A DNA stretch of 6,316 nt from Porphyromonadaceae bacterium (GCA_905372135.1 CAJPNS010000100.1:1-6316); one strand, 5' to 3'. Shown: positions 1-6,316, numbered from the stretch's first letter. The notes: generated by a model from the sequence alone, not told the origin. Translations and numbers: made by a program.

Positions 1-101
1 AAAGAAATCAGCCCTGTTTTTTATCCAATCCAAAACTTTATCGGACAGCAATATTATTTAATACCTATTCTTCTGAAGCGTATAGGAGTTATATCGTCTT
101 G

Positions 102-1820
102 CTATTGCGAGTAATCGACCCTAAGACCTACCTTATCGGCAAAGTCTTGTAGATGCTTGTTTTGGGCTTTCATCTTGTTGAAAATATCATCGGGCGATAG
201 AGATGCGCTTATCTCTACTTCACGTTTATTGACTACCAGCTTTATGTCTCTGCCCAGTCGCTGCGAGAGGAAGTCTTCTATCTGTGGGCATTTGTCGGAA
301 AATTCTTGTATCTGATGCTCGTTGACGACGGTTATCACACAGTTGTTTCCTTCTTTTTTAGGAGATATTTCGGTGATATATTTGTAGAAAAACGGGTTTT
401 CGTTTACCGTTTCTGCATATTCGAGCCATTGCTTCCGAAGATCATCTTCGGTAAAATCGACCTCGTTAGCCCGAGGCGTATCGGGTTGTTTTGTATTAAC
501 GACATTGGTAGCTTTATCTGCTTGCCCGCTCATTATCGACGATAGATTGAGCAAACCCGCCTTAGAGCCGCTCAGTATATCGTGTGGTGGTTTCGTTTGT
601 GGCTGCGGTGTGGCAGTGACGTCTTTACGAGCCGTTTGTGGTATTGTCGGCGGTGGCGTAGGAGCTGTGTCGTCGGTATCTATCTTACGGATTTTTTGCC
701 GACTATCGTTTTTTTTTTCAGCCTCCGATGTGATGAGTTGGCATATCTTTATCATAGTAAGCTCCACGAGTAGACGTTTATTCTTGCTTACCTTGTAGTT
801 GAGCTCACACTGTACACATAAGTCTAAGGCTCTGAACAGAAATATCGGACTGCACTGCTTGGCTTGCTGCAGATAACGCTCTTTTACAGACGCACTTACT
901 TGTAGCAGCCCCACACTCTTCTCGTTTTGCGATACCAAAAGGTCTCTTATATGGCTCGAAAGCCCCGATACGAAGCTCTGCACGTCGAAGCCTTTGTTTA
1001 TAATATCGTCTAATATGAGCAGCGACTCCACGACATCGCCTTGCAAGAAACAATCGACAAGTCGTAGATAATATTCATAGTCTAAGACGTTGAGAATGTC
1101 TATTACCGCCTTATATTTTATCTCTTTTCCGCAATACGATACTATTTGGTCGAATATCGAGAGGGCATCTCTCATAGCTCCGTCGGCTTTCTGTGCTATT
1201 ACCTCCAAAGCCTCTCTCTGGGCGGCGATATGCTCTTGTTCGGCTACGAATTGCAGGTAATCGACTGTATCTGCAAGCTGTATCCGATTGAAGTCGTATA
1301 CTTGGCAACGCGATATTATCGTAGGTAATATCTTGTGTTTCTCGGTAGTAGCCAATATGAAAATGGCATATTCGGGCGGTTCTTCGAGAGTCTTCAGGAA
1401 GGCATTGAATGCGGGTGTAGAGAGCATGTGTACCTCGTCGATGATATATACGCGGTATTTTCCTATCTGAGGCGGTACCATCACCTGCTTTACAAGCTCT
1501 CTTATATCGTCGACCGAGTTGTTTGAGGCAGCATCCATCTCGAAGATATTGAGCGAACGCTGTTCGTTGAAACTCACACAACTCTCGCAGGCATTGCAAG
1601 CTTCGCCCGATTCCGTAAGGTTCGTACAGTTTATGGTCTTGGCAAATATACGAGCGCAAGTGGTTTTCCCTACTCCTCTTGGTCCGCAGAATAGGTATGC
1701 GTGAGCAAGTTTGCGGTTGATGATAGCATTTTTTAGCGTCGTCGTCAGTGAATTTTGCCCTATTACCGACCGAAAATCAGACGGACGATACTTCCTTGCC
1801 GATACTATGTATTGTTCCAT
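102..1820 (-). CDS. dnaX: DNA polymerase III subunit tau (and possibly gamma), DnaX
   Basis: This is the ATPase of the DNA polymerase III clamp loader, which loads the beta clamp and, as tau, ties the polymerase to the replisome. The 572-residue product has the family motifs in order: Walker A GPRGVGKT at 46-53, a four-cysteine zinc module (C65, C75, C78, C81), Walker B with DEVH at 128-131, the TLEEPP segment at 144-149, sensor 1 LATTE at 156-160, and the SRC motif at 170-172 with the arginine finger R171. A helical clamp-loader domain III ends near 365. A Pro/Thr-rich linker covers about 380-450, and a C-terminal tau-type region follows to 572. E. coli tau is longer (643). The ATG at 1820 precedes a typical N-terminus (YRPSDF). 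It starts 27 bases after the HU/SPOR gene, with no promoter visible between, so co-transcription is likely. The coding sequence contains a run of ten A at the end of domain III, described separately. The identification is very secure. Confidence 0.97.
   Translation of the reverse strand: MEQYIVSARKYRPSDFRSVIGQNSLTTTLKNAIINRKLAHAYLFCGPRGVGKTTCARIFAKTINCTNLTESGEACNACESCVSFNEQRSLNIFEMDAASNNSVDDIRELVKQVMVPPQIGKYRVYIIDEVHMLSTPAFNAFLKTLEEPPEYAIFILATTEKHKILPTIISRCQVYDFNRIQLADTVDYLQFVAEQEHIAAQREALEVIAQKADGAMRDALSIFDQIVSYCGKEIKYKAVIDILNVLDYEYYLRLVDCFLQGDVVESLLILDDIINKGFDVQSFVSGLSSHIRDLLVSQNEKSVGLLQVSASVKERYLQQAKQCSPIFLFRALDLCVQCELNYKVSKNKRLLVELTMIKICQLITSEAEKKNDSRQKIRKIDTDDTAPTPPPTIPQTARKDVTATPQPQTKPPHDILSGSKAGLLNLSSIMSGQADKATNVVNTKQPDTPRANEVDFTEDDLRKQWLEYAETVNENPFFYKYITEISPKKEGNNCVITVVNEHQIQEFSDKCPQIEDFLSQRLGRDIKLVVNKREVEISASLSPDDIFNKMKAQNKHLQDFADKVGLRVDYSQ
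703..726 (-). promoter_or_regulatory. Putative programmed frameshift or slippage site in dnaX (tau/gamma switch)
   Basis: Read on the coding (minus) strand, 726-722 is GGAGG, then CTG, then ten A (718-709), then CGATAG. The zero frame is GAA AAA AAA AAC GAT (residues E368 to D372), so the last seven bases form the heptamer A AAA AAC in the correct phase for -1 slippage. In the -1 frame, or with one extra A in the mRNA, translation reads AAA CGA TAG and stops at 705-703, giving about 372 residues, equal to domains I-III. In the +1 frame the stop TAG follows after about ten codons. A five-base stem, GTCGG (703-699) with CCGAC (676-672), begins four bases downstream but has a 22-base loop and is weak. 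E. coli uses A AAA AAG with an upstream AGGGAG, and Thermus thermophilus uses transcriptional slippage on an A run. That this site is active here is inferred. Confidence 0.6.
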
Positions 1821-1847
1821 AATGCCTCTATTGTTTGAATAATTGTT

Positions 1848-2816
1848 TTATCGCTTCTGAAAAAGTACCCACGACTTGGCACTGCCCACAAGCTTACTCT
1901 TCTTGATAGCTATCGGTAACGAATCGTACGATCCGGCTACACAACGATACTTCGCAGGCTTGCCTGTCGACTGCAGTATCGATATATTTTCCCACTGTCT
2001 CCTATGTGTGTGGCAGAAATCTTCGGCTTGGTCGTACCGCCCGAAGCTTGCTACTACGATGTGATAACTACCTCTACTACCCTCGTTTACGTCGATATAA
2101 TGCGGCTCTTCGCAAGCATCGTCGATGTCTTGCAATAGGTCGGTAGCTGTGTGTGCTACTACTTTGGCAAAAGCGGCAAGAGCCTTGTCGCTCGCCTCGA
2201 ATCGGTCGCTACTAGGTTGAGTTCGGTTGTCGACGACGAAGCCCGCATACTGCTTGTCTGTAGAGGTATCGGGCACGAATATCGATATCAATATTATCAT
2301 AGCAACCAATGCGGCATATTTCACTACTTTACGCCTAATATCGGATATGTTTATGGTAATGGTATCTTCGGCTACTTCGATAGATTTGCCTATACGCTGT
2401 GTATTGTGGCGTATCGTATCTGCTTCGAGTTCTCGGAGTCCAAAGTTTTCGGGCAGGTAATAGGCTGGCTTCGGGCGAAATGTCGCGGTACCGTCTCTAT
2501 ACGAGAGGCTTCCGATATTGCCGAAATCCACTCGGCTCTCTTGCAAAAGTCTGTTGCGTAGCGATTCTGTGTATTTGCTTAGCAATACCATAGCCGCTCT
2601 ATACGAGATGTTGTTTTCGCGTGCTATAAGCGAACACAGCAGTCCGTCGTCGTGGCAGAGCATCGAATTGAACGACACCTCCACCTGCGGAGGCACAATC
2701 TTCTGTCCTACGATAGCGGCACTTTTTTTGTTCTTTATAAAGCCACCAAACGCAGGAACAACGACACAATCGTTGTTTATCAGAAGTTTTTCGACCTTTT
2801 CTGCCAGGGTATTCAT
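1848..2816 (-). CDS. Membrane-anchored HU-like (CCDC81-type) and SPOR domain protein
   Basis: This 322-residue protein has three parts. Residues 1 to about 130 resemble the paired bacterial CCDC81-type HU domains of Bacteroidota: the signature NDCVVVPAFGGF lies at 15-26, and a second module near 60-117 contains VDFGNIGSL and ends in an HU-like beta arm (ATFRPKP, 111-117). A single hydrophobic segment at about 166-181 follows basic residues (RRK, K166), which predicts a cytoplasmic N-terminus and periplasmic C-terminus. A linker follows, then a SPOR-like domain at about 249-320 (YHIVVASFGRYDQAEDF, CVAGSY, WVLFQ). SPOR domains bind peptidoglycan stripped of stem peptides at division sites. The predicted role is to link DNA or another intracellular partner to the septal wall; the exact function is unknown. 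Periplasmic cysteines C235, C268 and C292 could form a disulfide. It lies 72 bases after deoD and 27 before dnaX. Domain assignments are by motif reading, not by a profile search. Confidence 0.85.
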   Translation of the reverse strand: MNTLAEKVEKLLINNDCVVVPAFGGFIKNKKSAAIVGQKIVPPQVEVSFNSMLCHDDGLLCSLIARENNISYRAAMVLLSKYTESLRNRLLQESRVDFGNIGSLSYRDGTATFRPKPAYYLPENFGLRELEADTIRHNTQRIGKSIEVAEDTITINISDIRRKVVKYAALVAMIILISIFVPDTSTDKQYAGFVVDNRTQPSSDRFEASDKALAAFAKVVAHTATDLLQDIDDACEEPHYIDVNEGSRGSYHIVVASFGRYDQAEDFCHTHRRQWENISILQSTGKPAKYRCVAGSYDSLPIAIKKSKLVGSAKSWVLFQKR

Positions 2817-2888
2817 ACGCGAATCTTATTACCTTTTATTGCCTCTTTTTACAGACCTATCGGCTACAAATCGTATCCGAGTCGCTTA

Positions 2889-3602
2889 TTATTTAATCAG
2901 AGCCAGAGCCACTTCCATCATATTGGTGAATCCCGTCTGACGCTCTTCGGACGTGGTGGCTATATTCTTGAACGGGCAGTCGGAAATGGTGCAGATACAG
3001 AGTGCTTTTTTGCCTGCTCTTGCAGCATTCATATAGAGAGCCGGAGCCTCCATCTCCACAGCCAAAACCCCCATCTTCTGCCATCCCCTGAGAGCTTCGG
3101 TATTTTCGTCGTAGAAAGTATCCGACGAATAGAGATTGCCTACCTTGTAGGTAAAACCTCTTTTTTCGGCTTCGGCAGCTGCTTGGCTTAGCAGTTCGAA
3201 GTCGGCGATAGGGGCGAATGTGCCCGATAGGTTGTATTGTTTTGCGTAGTTTGAATTGGTGCAAGCTCCCATTCCTATCACTATATCTCCGATATTGAGG
3301 CTGTCGTCGATAGCTCCCGCCGAACCAACTCTGATGATAGTATCGACTTCGTAGAAGTTGAAAAGTTCGTACGTGTATATTCCTATCGAAGGTATTCCCA
3401 TACCATGTCCTTGTACCGATACTTTTTTGCCTTTATAAGTGCCTGTATATCCGAGCATACCGCGTACATTATTGTACTGTACGGGATTGTCGAGATACTT
3501 CTCTGCCATAAATTTTGCCCTCAACGGGTCGCCCGCCATTATTACCGTTTTGGCTATCTCGCCGAGTTTAGCCTCGATATGCGGAGTCGGTGTGTGGTTC
3601 AT
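2889..3602 (-). CDS. deoD: Purine nucleoside phosphorylase, DeoD type
   Basis: This cytoplasmic enzyme cleaves purine (deoxy)ribonucleosides with phosphate to the free base and (deoxy)ribose 1-phosphate, in purine salvage. At 237 residues it has the length of hexameric DeoD (E. coli 239) and aligns along its whole length. Matching active-site residues are H8 (E. coli H4, from the neighbouring subunit), G24 and R28 in GDPLRAK, R47 in NNVRGML, R91 and S94 in RVGSAGA, the ribose-binding VEMEA segment at 182-186, D208 as the general acid, and R221 in EERQT. The block GHGMGIPS (65-72) is also typical. After D208 the E. coli enzyme has His, whereas here it is Cys (SDC). The ATG at 3602 gives the normal N-terminus. 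A weak -7 box lies upstream, just after a likely terminator of the preceding gene. No other deo-pathway gene is adjacent. Function is secure; substrate preference among purines is not readable. Confidence 0.96.
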   Translation of the reverse strand: MNHTPTPHIEAKLGEIAKTVIMAGDPLRAKFMAEKYLDNPVQYNNVRGMLGYTGTYKGKKVSVQGHGMGIPSIGIYTYELFNFYEVDTIIRVGSAGAIDDSLNIGDIVIGMGACTNSNYAKQYNLSGTFAPIADFELLSQAAAEAEKRGFTYKVGNLYSSDTFYDENTEALRGWQKMGVLAVEMEAPALYMNAARAGKKALCICTISDCPFKNIATTSEERQTGFTNMMEVALALIK

Positions 3603-3641
3603 TATGTTTTGTGTTTTAATAGGTTATACGAAATAAGATGA

Positions 3642-3649
3642 TAAATTTA
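3642..3649 (-). promoter_or_regulatory. Weak candidate -7 box for deoD
   Basis: On the minus strand 3649-3642 reads TAAATTTA, one base off the Bacteroidota -7 consensus TAnnTTTG. No TTG-type -33 box is present at the expected distance. It lies between the likely TPR terminator and the deoD ATG and would give a leader of about 35 bases. The position is sensible but the match is weak. Confidence 0.3.
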
Positions 3650-3712
3650 CTTAGAAAAGATACAGTTTTCGCCACAGTCTTTTTTTTGATGAAAGCGACG
3701 AAAACCGTTATC
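3650..3712 (-). terminator. Likely intrinsic terminator of the TPR gene
   Basis: The arms 3699-3708 and 3662-3671 are complementary over ten bases with one mismatch that becomes a G-U pair only in the minus-strand RNA. The stem can extend by four pairs (3709-3712 with 3659-3662) if T3708 is bulged. In the minus-strand RNA it is followed directly by UUUUCUAA (3658-3651). It begins 19 bases after the TPR stop codon and ends before the deoD start, which suits a terminator separating the two genes. The 27-base loop is long, which lowers confidence. Confidence 0.45.
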
Positions 3713-3730
3713 GATAAATGTGCCTAATAC

Positions 3731-5503
3731 TTATTTTTTGTTCTTCGCTTTATTGGTTTTGGGTTCCTGTGCAGTCCTCGGAGCTTTAAGCTTATCCAAT
3801 ACGGTTATAGCGTTAGCATCGTTGGGGTCTATGGTGAGTATCTGTTGATTTACCTTTATGGTATTGTTCAGGTCGCCGTTATTTATATAGTATGCACTCA
3901 GATAGCTGTAGCCCTCGATGATATTGCCGTTGAGTTTCTGATTCTGATTTTGCTGCATCATCTTGTCTATTGCCTGCTCGAAAGAGGCTTTGGCGATACC
4001 CGGTACCTTGCCCGTACGGCTACGTTCGTAGTTGTCGACAAGCGCATTCATACGTGCTTTTCCGTAATATCCCAAGTAGAGATTCGTGTCGCGAGCAATA
4101 ATCTGGTTATTGGCTTCGATGCCTTTGTTTATGTACTCCATAAACTTCGAATAGTTCTCTGCCAGTTGGTCTTTGTCGAGCGTGTTCTTACTGTTGTTGT
4201 ATGTAGCCCATACCGATTTGGCAGCGTTGAGGCAAGCGTCGGAATAGGTATACATATCGAGTGTAAGATAGTTTGGATTCATCTCGAAATACTTTTCGTA
4301 CAGAGGTATCGACTTATTGTATTCGAAGAAAGAATAGTACGAGACGGCATATTGTTTGTAAGCGTCGGCTACTTCGGGTTTCATAGCTATGGCTTTGTCG
4401 TATGCTTCCGATATTTTGCGTCGTGCGGTTACGTATTCGATAGTATCTTCGCGCGTAGTGCCGTTGAATTTCTTGGGAGTAATTTTAGTAAGTACATCGC
4501 CGTAAGTGATATAGTCGAGGTAGATGATGTTTTTTTCATTAGCCGTTGCCATCAGCTTTTCGAGCAGAGTCAGAGCCTCTTTGTTGTTGCCGAGTTCGTA
4601 GTTTACATAGGCGTTTATACGTATGGTAGCCAGGTTGTTGGGGTTCTGAGTGAGACAATACTTACTCTGTTCGAGCGACTTCTGATATTGTTTGTCGAAG
4701 TATAGAGCCTGAGCATAACGTTCGTAGATATTTATCGGTGCATTGCCTGTAGCTATTACCTTTTCGAAAGCCGATATTGCTTCTTTAAACTTACCGTCGG
4801 AGTTCTTTATTTCGCCGAATACGATAGTAGCAGGTATGTTGTTTGGGTCGTTGGCAAATATCGAATTAAGTTGGTCGATAGCCAAGTCTTTTCTATTCAT
4901 TTTCACATACATACGAGCGAGTTTCAGAGTCGATAGCTTGTCGTTGGTATCGAAATATTGAGCCTGTTCGTATTTTCCCATTGCATCGCCAATACGCTCT
5001 TCTTGCATAAGAAAATCGCCTTCGGTAAGGTAGATACCCGAATATTTTGAATCTATTTTCTTGGCTTTATCTATGAATTCCTGACTCTTAACTTTGTCTT
5101 TGTGAGCGAAATATGCTTTTGCTATGTTCACTGCTACGGCAGGATTTTTCTTGCCCAGAGAGCTTGCTTTTTTGAAAGCTGCCGCAGATTCCTTTTCGTT
5201 TGCCTTATCTAAGTATATTATTCCCTTACCGATATATCCCCAAGGCGACTTAGGATCTACCGATATGGCTTTTTCGAAATAGAAATCGGCCGAGTCGGTG
5301 TTTTCGGCAATCGAGACAAGACCTAAATAATAGTACTTTTCTGCCTGAATATTGGTGTTAGTGTTTTTCTGTTGCTCGAAATAGGTTTTTGCAAAATCGT
5401 ATAAACCGGCTTCATAGTATTCTATGCCTTTTGCATTATCTTGTGCAACAATAGTGTAAGAAAAGGCTAAAAGCCCTACAATAAAAAAGATTCTCTTCAT
5501 CAT
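3731..5503 (-). CDS. Secreted tetratricopeptide-repeat protein
   Basis: This 590-residue protein starts with a Sec signal peptide: MMKR, a hydrophobic core to about 16, and a likely signal peptidase I cut after IVA (residue 20), before QD. There is no lipobox cysteine, so it is not a lipoprotein. The rest is almost entirely helical TPR units, recognisable at about 24-57, 57-84, 88-117, 122-151, 156-185, 190-219, 225-252, 258-287 and 292-320, then a more divergent stretch (330-480) with a clear unit near 377-411, and a last unit near 531-563. The C-terminal 15 residues are rich in Lys. TPR arrays bind proteins, so it probably acts as a periplasmic or outer-membrane-associated scaffold; partner and process cannot be read. 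The ATG at 5503 is followed by a second ATG at 5500; either would leave a working signal peptide. It has its own promoter and a likely terminator, so it seems to be a single-gene unit. Confidence 0.9.
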   Translation of the reverse strand: MMKRIFFIVGLLAFSYTIVAQDNAKGIEYYEAGLYDFAKTYFEQQKNTNTNIQAEKYYYLGLVSIAENTDSADFYFEKAISVDPKSPWGYIGKGIIYLDKANEKESAAAFKKASSLGKKNPAVAVNIAKAYFAHKDKVKSQEFIDKAKKIDSKYSGIYLTEGDFLMQEERIGDAMGKYEQAQYFDTNDKLSTLKLARMYVKMNRKDLAIDQLNSIFANDPNNIPATIVFGEIKNSDGKFKEAISAFEKVIATGNAPINIYERYAQALYFDKQYQKSLEQSKYCLTQNPNNLATIRINAYVNYELGNNKEALTLLEKLMATANEKNIIYLDYITYGDVLTKITPKKFNGTTREDTIEYVTARRKISEAYDKAIAMKPEVADAYKQYAVSYYSFFEYNKSIPLYEKYFEMNPNYLTLDMYTYSDACLNAAKSVWATYNNSKNTLDKDQLAENYSKFMEYINKGIEANNQIIARDTNLYLGYYGKARMNALVDNYERSRTGKVPGIAKASFEQAIDKMMQQNQNQKLNGNIIEGYSYLSAYYINNGDLNNTIKVNQQILTIDPNDANAITVLDKLKAPRTAQEPKTNKAKNKK

Positions 5504-5618
5504 TAAATTACTGTTTTTATAATATGTTGATATTGTTATATATACTTATATGTGTTTGCTGCTGAATATATAGAACTCCTCACTACAATCGAGTAATAAG
5601 ACGTATCAATTCAATCGG

Positions 5619-5649
5619 CAAATATAGTAAAATATACCACACCTCAAAA
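5619..5649 (-). promoter_or_regulatory. Bacteroidota-type promoter of the TPR gene
   Basis: On the minus strand 5626-5619 reads TATATTTG, a perfect match to the -7 consensus TAnnTTTG. A -33 element TTTTG lies at 5649-5645, 18 bases upstream, close to the usual spacing. Transcription would start near 5613, leaving a leader of about 110 bases before the TPR ATG. The -33 box lies inside one arm of an inverted repeat (5643-5669). This is the best promoter match in the window. Confidence 0.6.
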
Positions 5650-5669
5650 GTTAAATAATGTTTTTTGAG
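5643..5669. repeat. Seven-base inverted repeat between the GtrA and TPR genes
   Basis: CTCAAAA at 5643-5649 is the exact reverse complement of TTTTGAG at 5663-5669, separated by 13 AT-rich bases. It begins seven bases after the GtrA-family stop codon, so it could be a weak terminator for that gene, but the stem is AT-rich and no U tract follows directly. It also overlaps the -33 box of the TPR promoter, so an operator is another possibility. Chance is not excluded. Confidence 0.35.
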
Positions 5670-5675
5670 TGATAT

Positions 5676-6173
5676 TCATTTAGACCTGAAGGCATAATTT
5701 CTCTGGGTAAAGAAGCTGAAAATAGTCATTATCACAGTGCTCAGCATCTGAGAAGGAGTAGGGTATATGCCTATTACCTCTACAAAAAGTTTGAGGCAAA
5801 AGTAATTGATAACGATGCAACCGACTACTACACTCAGATATCTCGGTATTTGTACCCGTTTTTTAAGCGTCGAATCGGAGAATGTTACATAGCGATTGAG
5901 CCAAAAACCGCTAACAAAGGTGATAACAAACTGTATAACAAATGCACCGATATGCGGTTTAAGCACCAAAAGCCCCAAGTCGAGATTCTCTTTCGAAAGT
6001 ACAAAATTGTACGAAAACCAATACAAAACCCAGCTAAAAAGCGTATTGGATACTCCGCACACTCCGTAAACAAAGAGCTGCTCCGAACATATTTTTCTAA
6101 ACAACGGGTAAAAAACGGTAAGTAAAAACTTCCTTATATACGCCCCACTCCTGTAACTCACCGACTTGTGCAT
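5676..6173 (-). CDS. GtrA-family membrane protein
   Basis: This small integral membrane protein has 165 residues if it starts at the ATG at 6173. A TTG two codons earlier (6179) is the alternative start; I prefer the ATG because nothing favours the rare start. Counted from the ATG, four membrane segments lie at about 33-54, 68-92, 110-132 and 141-156, the usual GtrA plan. Family landmarks are a first helix containing GVSNTLFSW (40-48), the motif GFWLNRYVTF closing helix 2 (89-98), and FFTQRNYAFR at the C-terminus (154-163). GtrA proteins are thought to help move or present polyprenyl-phosphate-linked sugars, often with a glycosyltransferase for polysaccharide or teichoic acid decoration. No glycosyltransferase lies within this window, so the substrate cannot be inferred. 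A -7 box stands 25 bases upstream of the ATG. The basic N-terminal 30 residues before helix 1 are somewhat long for the family. Confidence 0.85.
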   Translation of the reverse strand: MHKSVSYRSGAYIRKFLLTVFYPLFRKICSEQLFVYGVCGVSNTLFSWVLYWFSYNFVLSKENLDLGLLVLKPHIGAFVIQFVITFVSGFWLNRYVTFSDSTLKKRVQIPRYLSVVVGCIVINYFCLKLFVEVIGIYPTPSQMLSTVIMTIFSFFTQRNYAFRSK

Positions 6174-6197
6174 AAGCAAGATATATCAATTGGAGTA

Positions 6198-6205
6198 CAA
6201 AAGTA
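6198..6205 (-). promoter_or_regulatory. Candidate -7 box for the GtrA-family gene
   Basis: On the minus strand 6205-6198 reads TACTTTTG, a perfect TAnnTTTG. No clear TTG stands at the -33 position. Transcription would begin near 6192, giving a leader of only about 18 bases before the ATG at 6173. The location directly upstream of the gene supports it; the missing -33 box limits confidence. Confidence 0.5.
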
Positions 6206-6289
6206 ATATTTATATTTCTAATCGGAATCTGTCGGATGAAGTACGAAAGCGAATTGTTCGAACTGCTAAACGGTTATATAAATAATTAT

Positions 6290-6297
6290 TACCTTTG
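6290..6297 (+). promoter_or_regulatory. Candidate rightward -7 box at the window edge
   Basis: On the plus strand 6290-6297 reads TACCTTTG, a perfect TAnnTTTG, preceded by about 20 bases made almost only of A and T. The only nearby TTG (6254-6256) is too far upstream to be its -33 box. If real, it drives a gene to the right of the window, transcribed away from the GtrA-family gene, with a start near 6303. Confidence 0.35.
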
Positions 6298-6316
6298 CAT
6301 GCTCGTTGTAGTAAGC

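Noticed and set aside
64..86. CCTAT/ATAGG pair as a terminator after dnaX
   Set aside because: The stem is only five base pairs, AT-rich, and no U tract follows on the minus strand.
1111..1659. A 182-codon minus-strand open frame inside dnaX in another frame
   Set aside because: It overlaps the ATPase core of dnaX, whose motifs are intact in the main frame, and its translation is rich in Arg and Cys as expected of an out-of-frame reading.
2867..2875. TACGATTTG on the minus strand in the deoD to HU/SPOR gap as a promoter for the HU/SPOR gene
   Set aside because: It has three rather than two bases between TA and TTTG, and no -33 box stands at the right distance. The 72-base gap shows no other convincing promoter or terminator.
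2652..3191. A 179-codon plus-strand open frame spanning the deoD and HU/SPOR ends
   Set aside because: It runs antisense across two well-supported genes and their gap, and resembles no protein family I know.
4528..4536. Another A AAA AAC heptamer on the coding strand inside the TPR gene as a frameshift site
   Set aside because: The run is short and lies within a TPR region rather than at a domain boundary, and this family has no known frameshift product, so a chance Glu-Lys-Asn codon string is the simpler reading.
3845..4705. A 286-codon open frame on the plus strand inside the TPR gene
   Set aside because: It is fully antisense to a clear signal-peptide and TPR coding sequence, its translation shows no recognisable motif, and it seems to result from the low use of codons whose reverse complement is a stop.
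1..6316. A defence system, mobile element, CRISPR array or integron
   Set aside because: No direct-repeat array, transposase, integrase, nuclease or toxin motif was found on either strand; the genes present are ordinary chromosomal ones.

Overview
The window looks like chromosomal DNA of a Bacteroidota bacterium, most likely order Bacteroidales; genus cannot be resolved. The reasons are: a membrane-anchored HU-like/SPOR protein of a type known mainly from this phylum, promoter -7 boxes of the Bacteroidota form TAnnTTTG, a signal peptide ending in VAQ, and no convincing Shine-Dalgarno sequences in front of the starts. All five complete genes lie on the minus strand, so transcription runs from right to left. 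I see no insertion sequence, CRISPR array, tRNA, rRNA or phage gene.

In transcription order: a small GtrA-family membrane protein (6173-5676) with its own -7 box; a secreted 590-residue tetratricopeptide-repeat protein (5503-3731) with the clearest promoter in the window and a likely intrinsic terminator behind it; a DeoD-type purine nucleoside phosphorylase (3602-2889); a single-pass membrane protein with an HU-like N-terminus and a SPOR C-terminus (2816-1848); and, 27 bases further on, dnaX for the tau subunit of DNA polymerase III (1820-102). The HU/SPOR gene and dnaX very probably share a transcript, and deoD may feed into it across a 72-base gap. The left 101 bases hold no confirmed gene. 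The right 137 bases form a promoter region that also carries a -7 box pointing rightward, out of the window.

The genes do not form one pathway. They cover replication (dnaX), a possible link between DNA and the septal cell wall (HU/SPOR), purine salvage (deoD), an envelope-associated repeat scaffold (TPR) and polyprenyl-linked sugar handling (GtrA).

The point most worth checking is inside dnaX. An uninterrupted run of ten A (coding strand, 718-709) sits just where the clamp-loader domains end and the linker begins. It ends in the in-frame heptamer A AAA AAC, is preceded by GGAGG, and is followed in the -1 frame by a stop two codons later. This is the layout expected of a programmed tau/gamma switch, by ribosomal frameshifting or by transcriptional slippage, and would give a gamma-like protein of about 372 residues.
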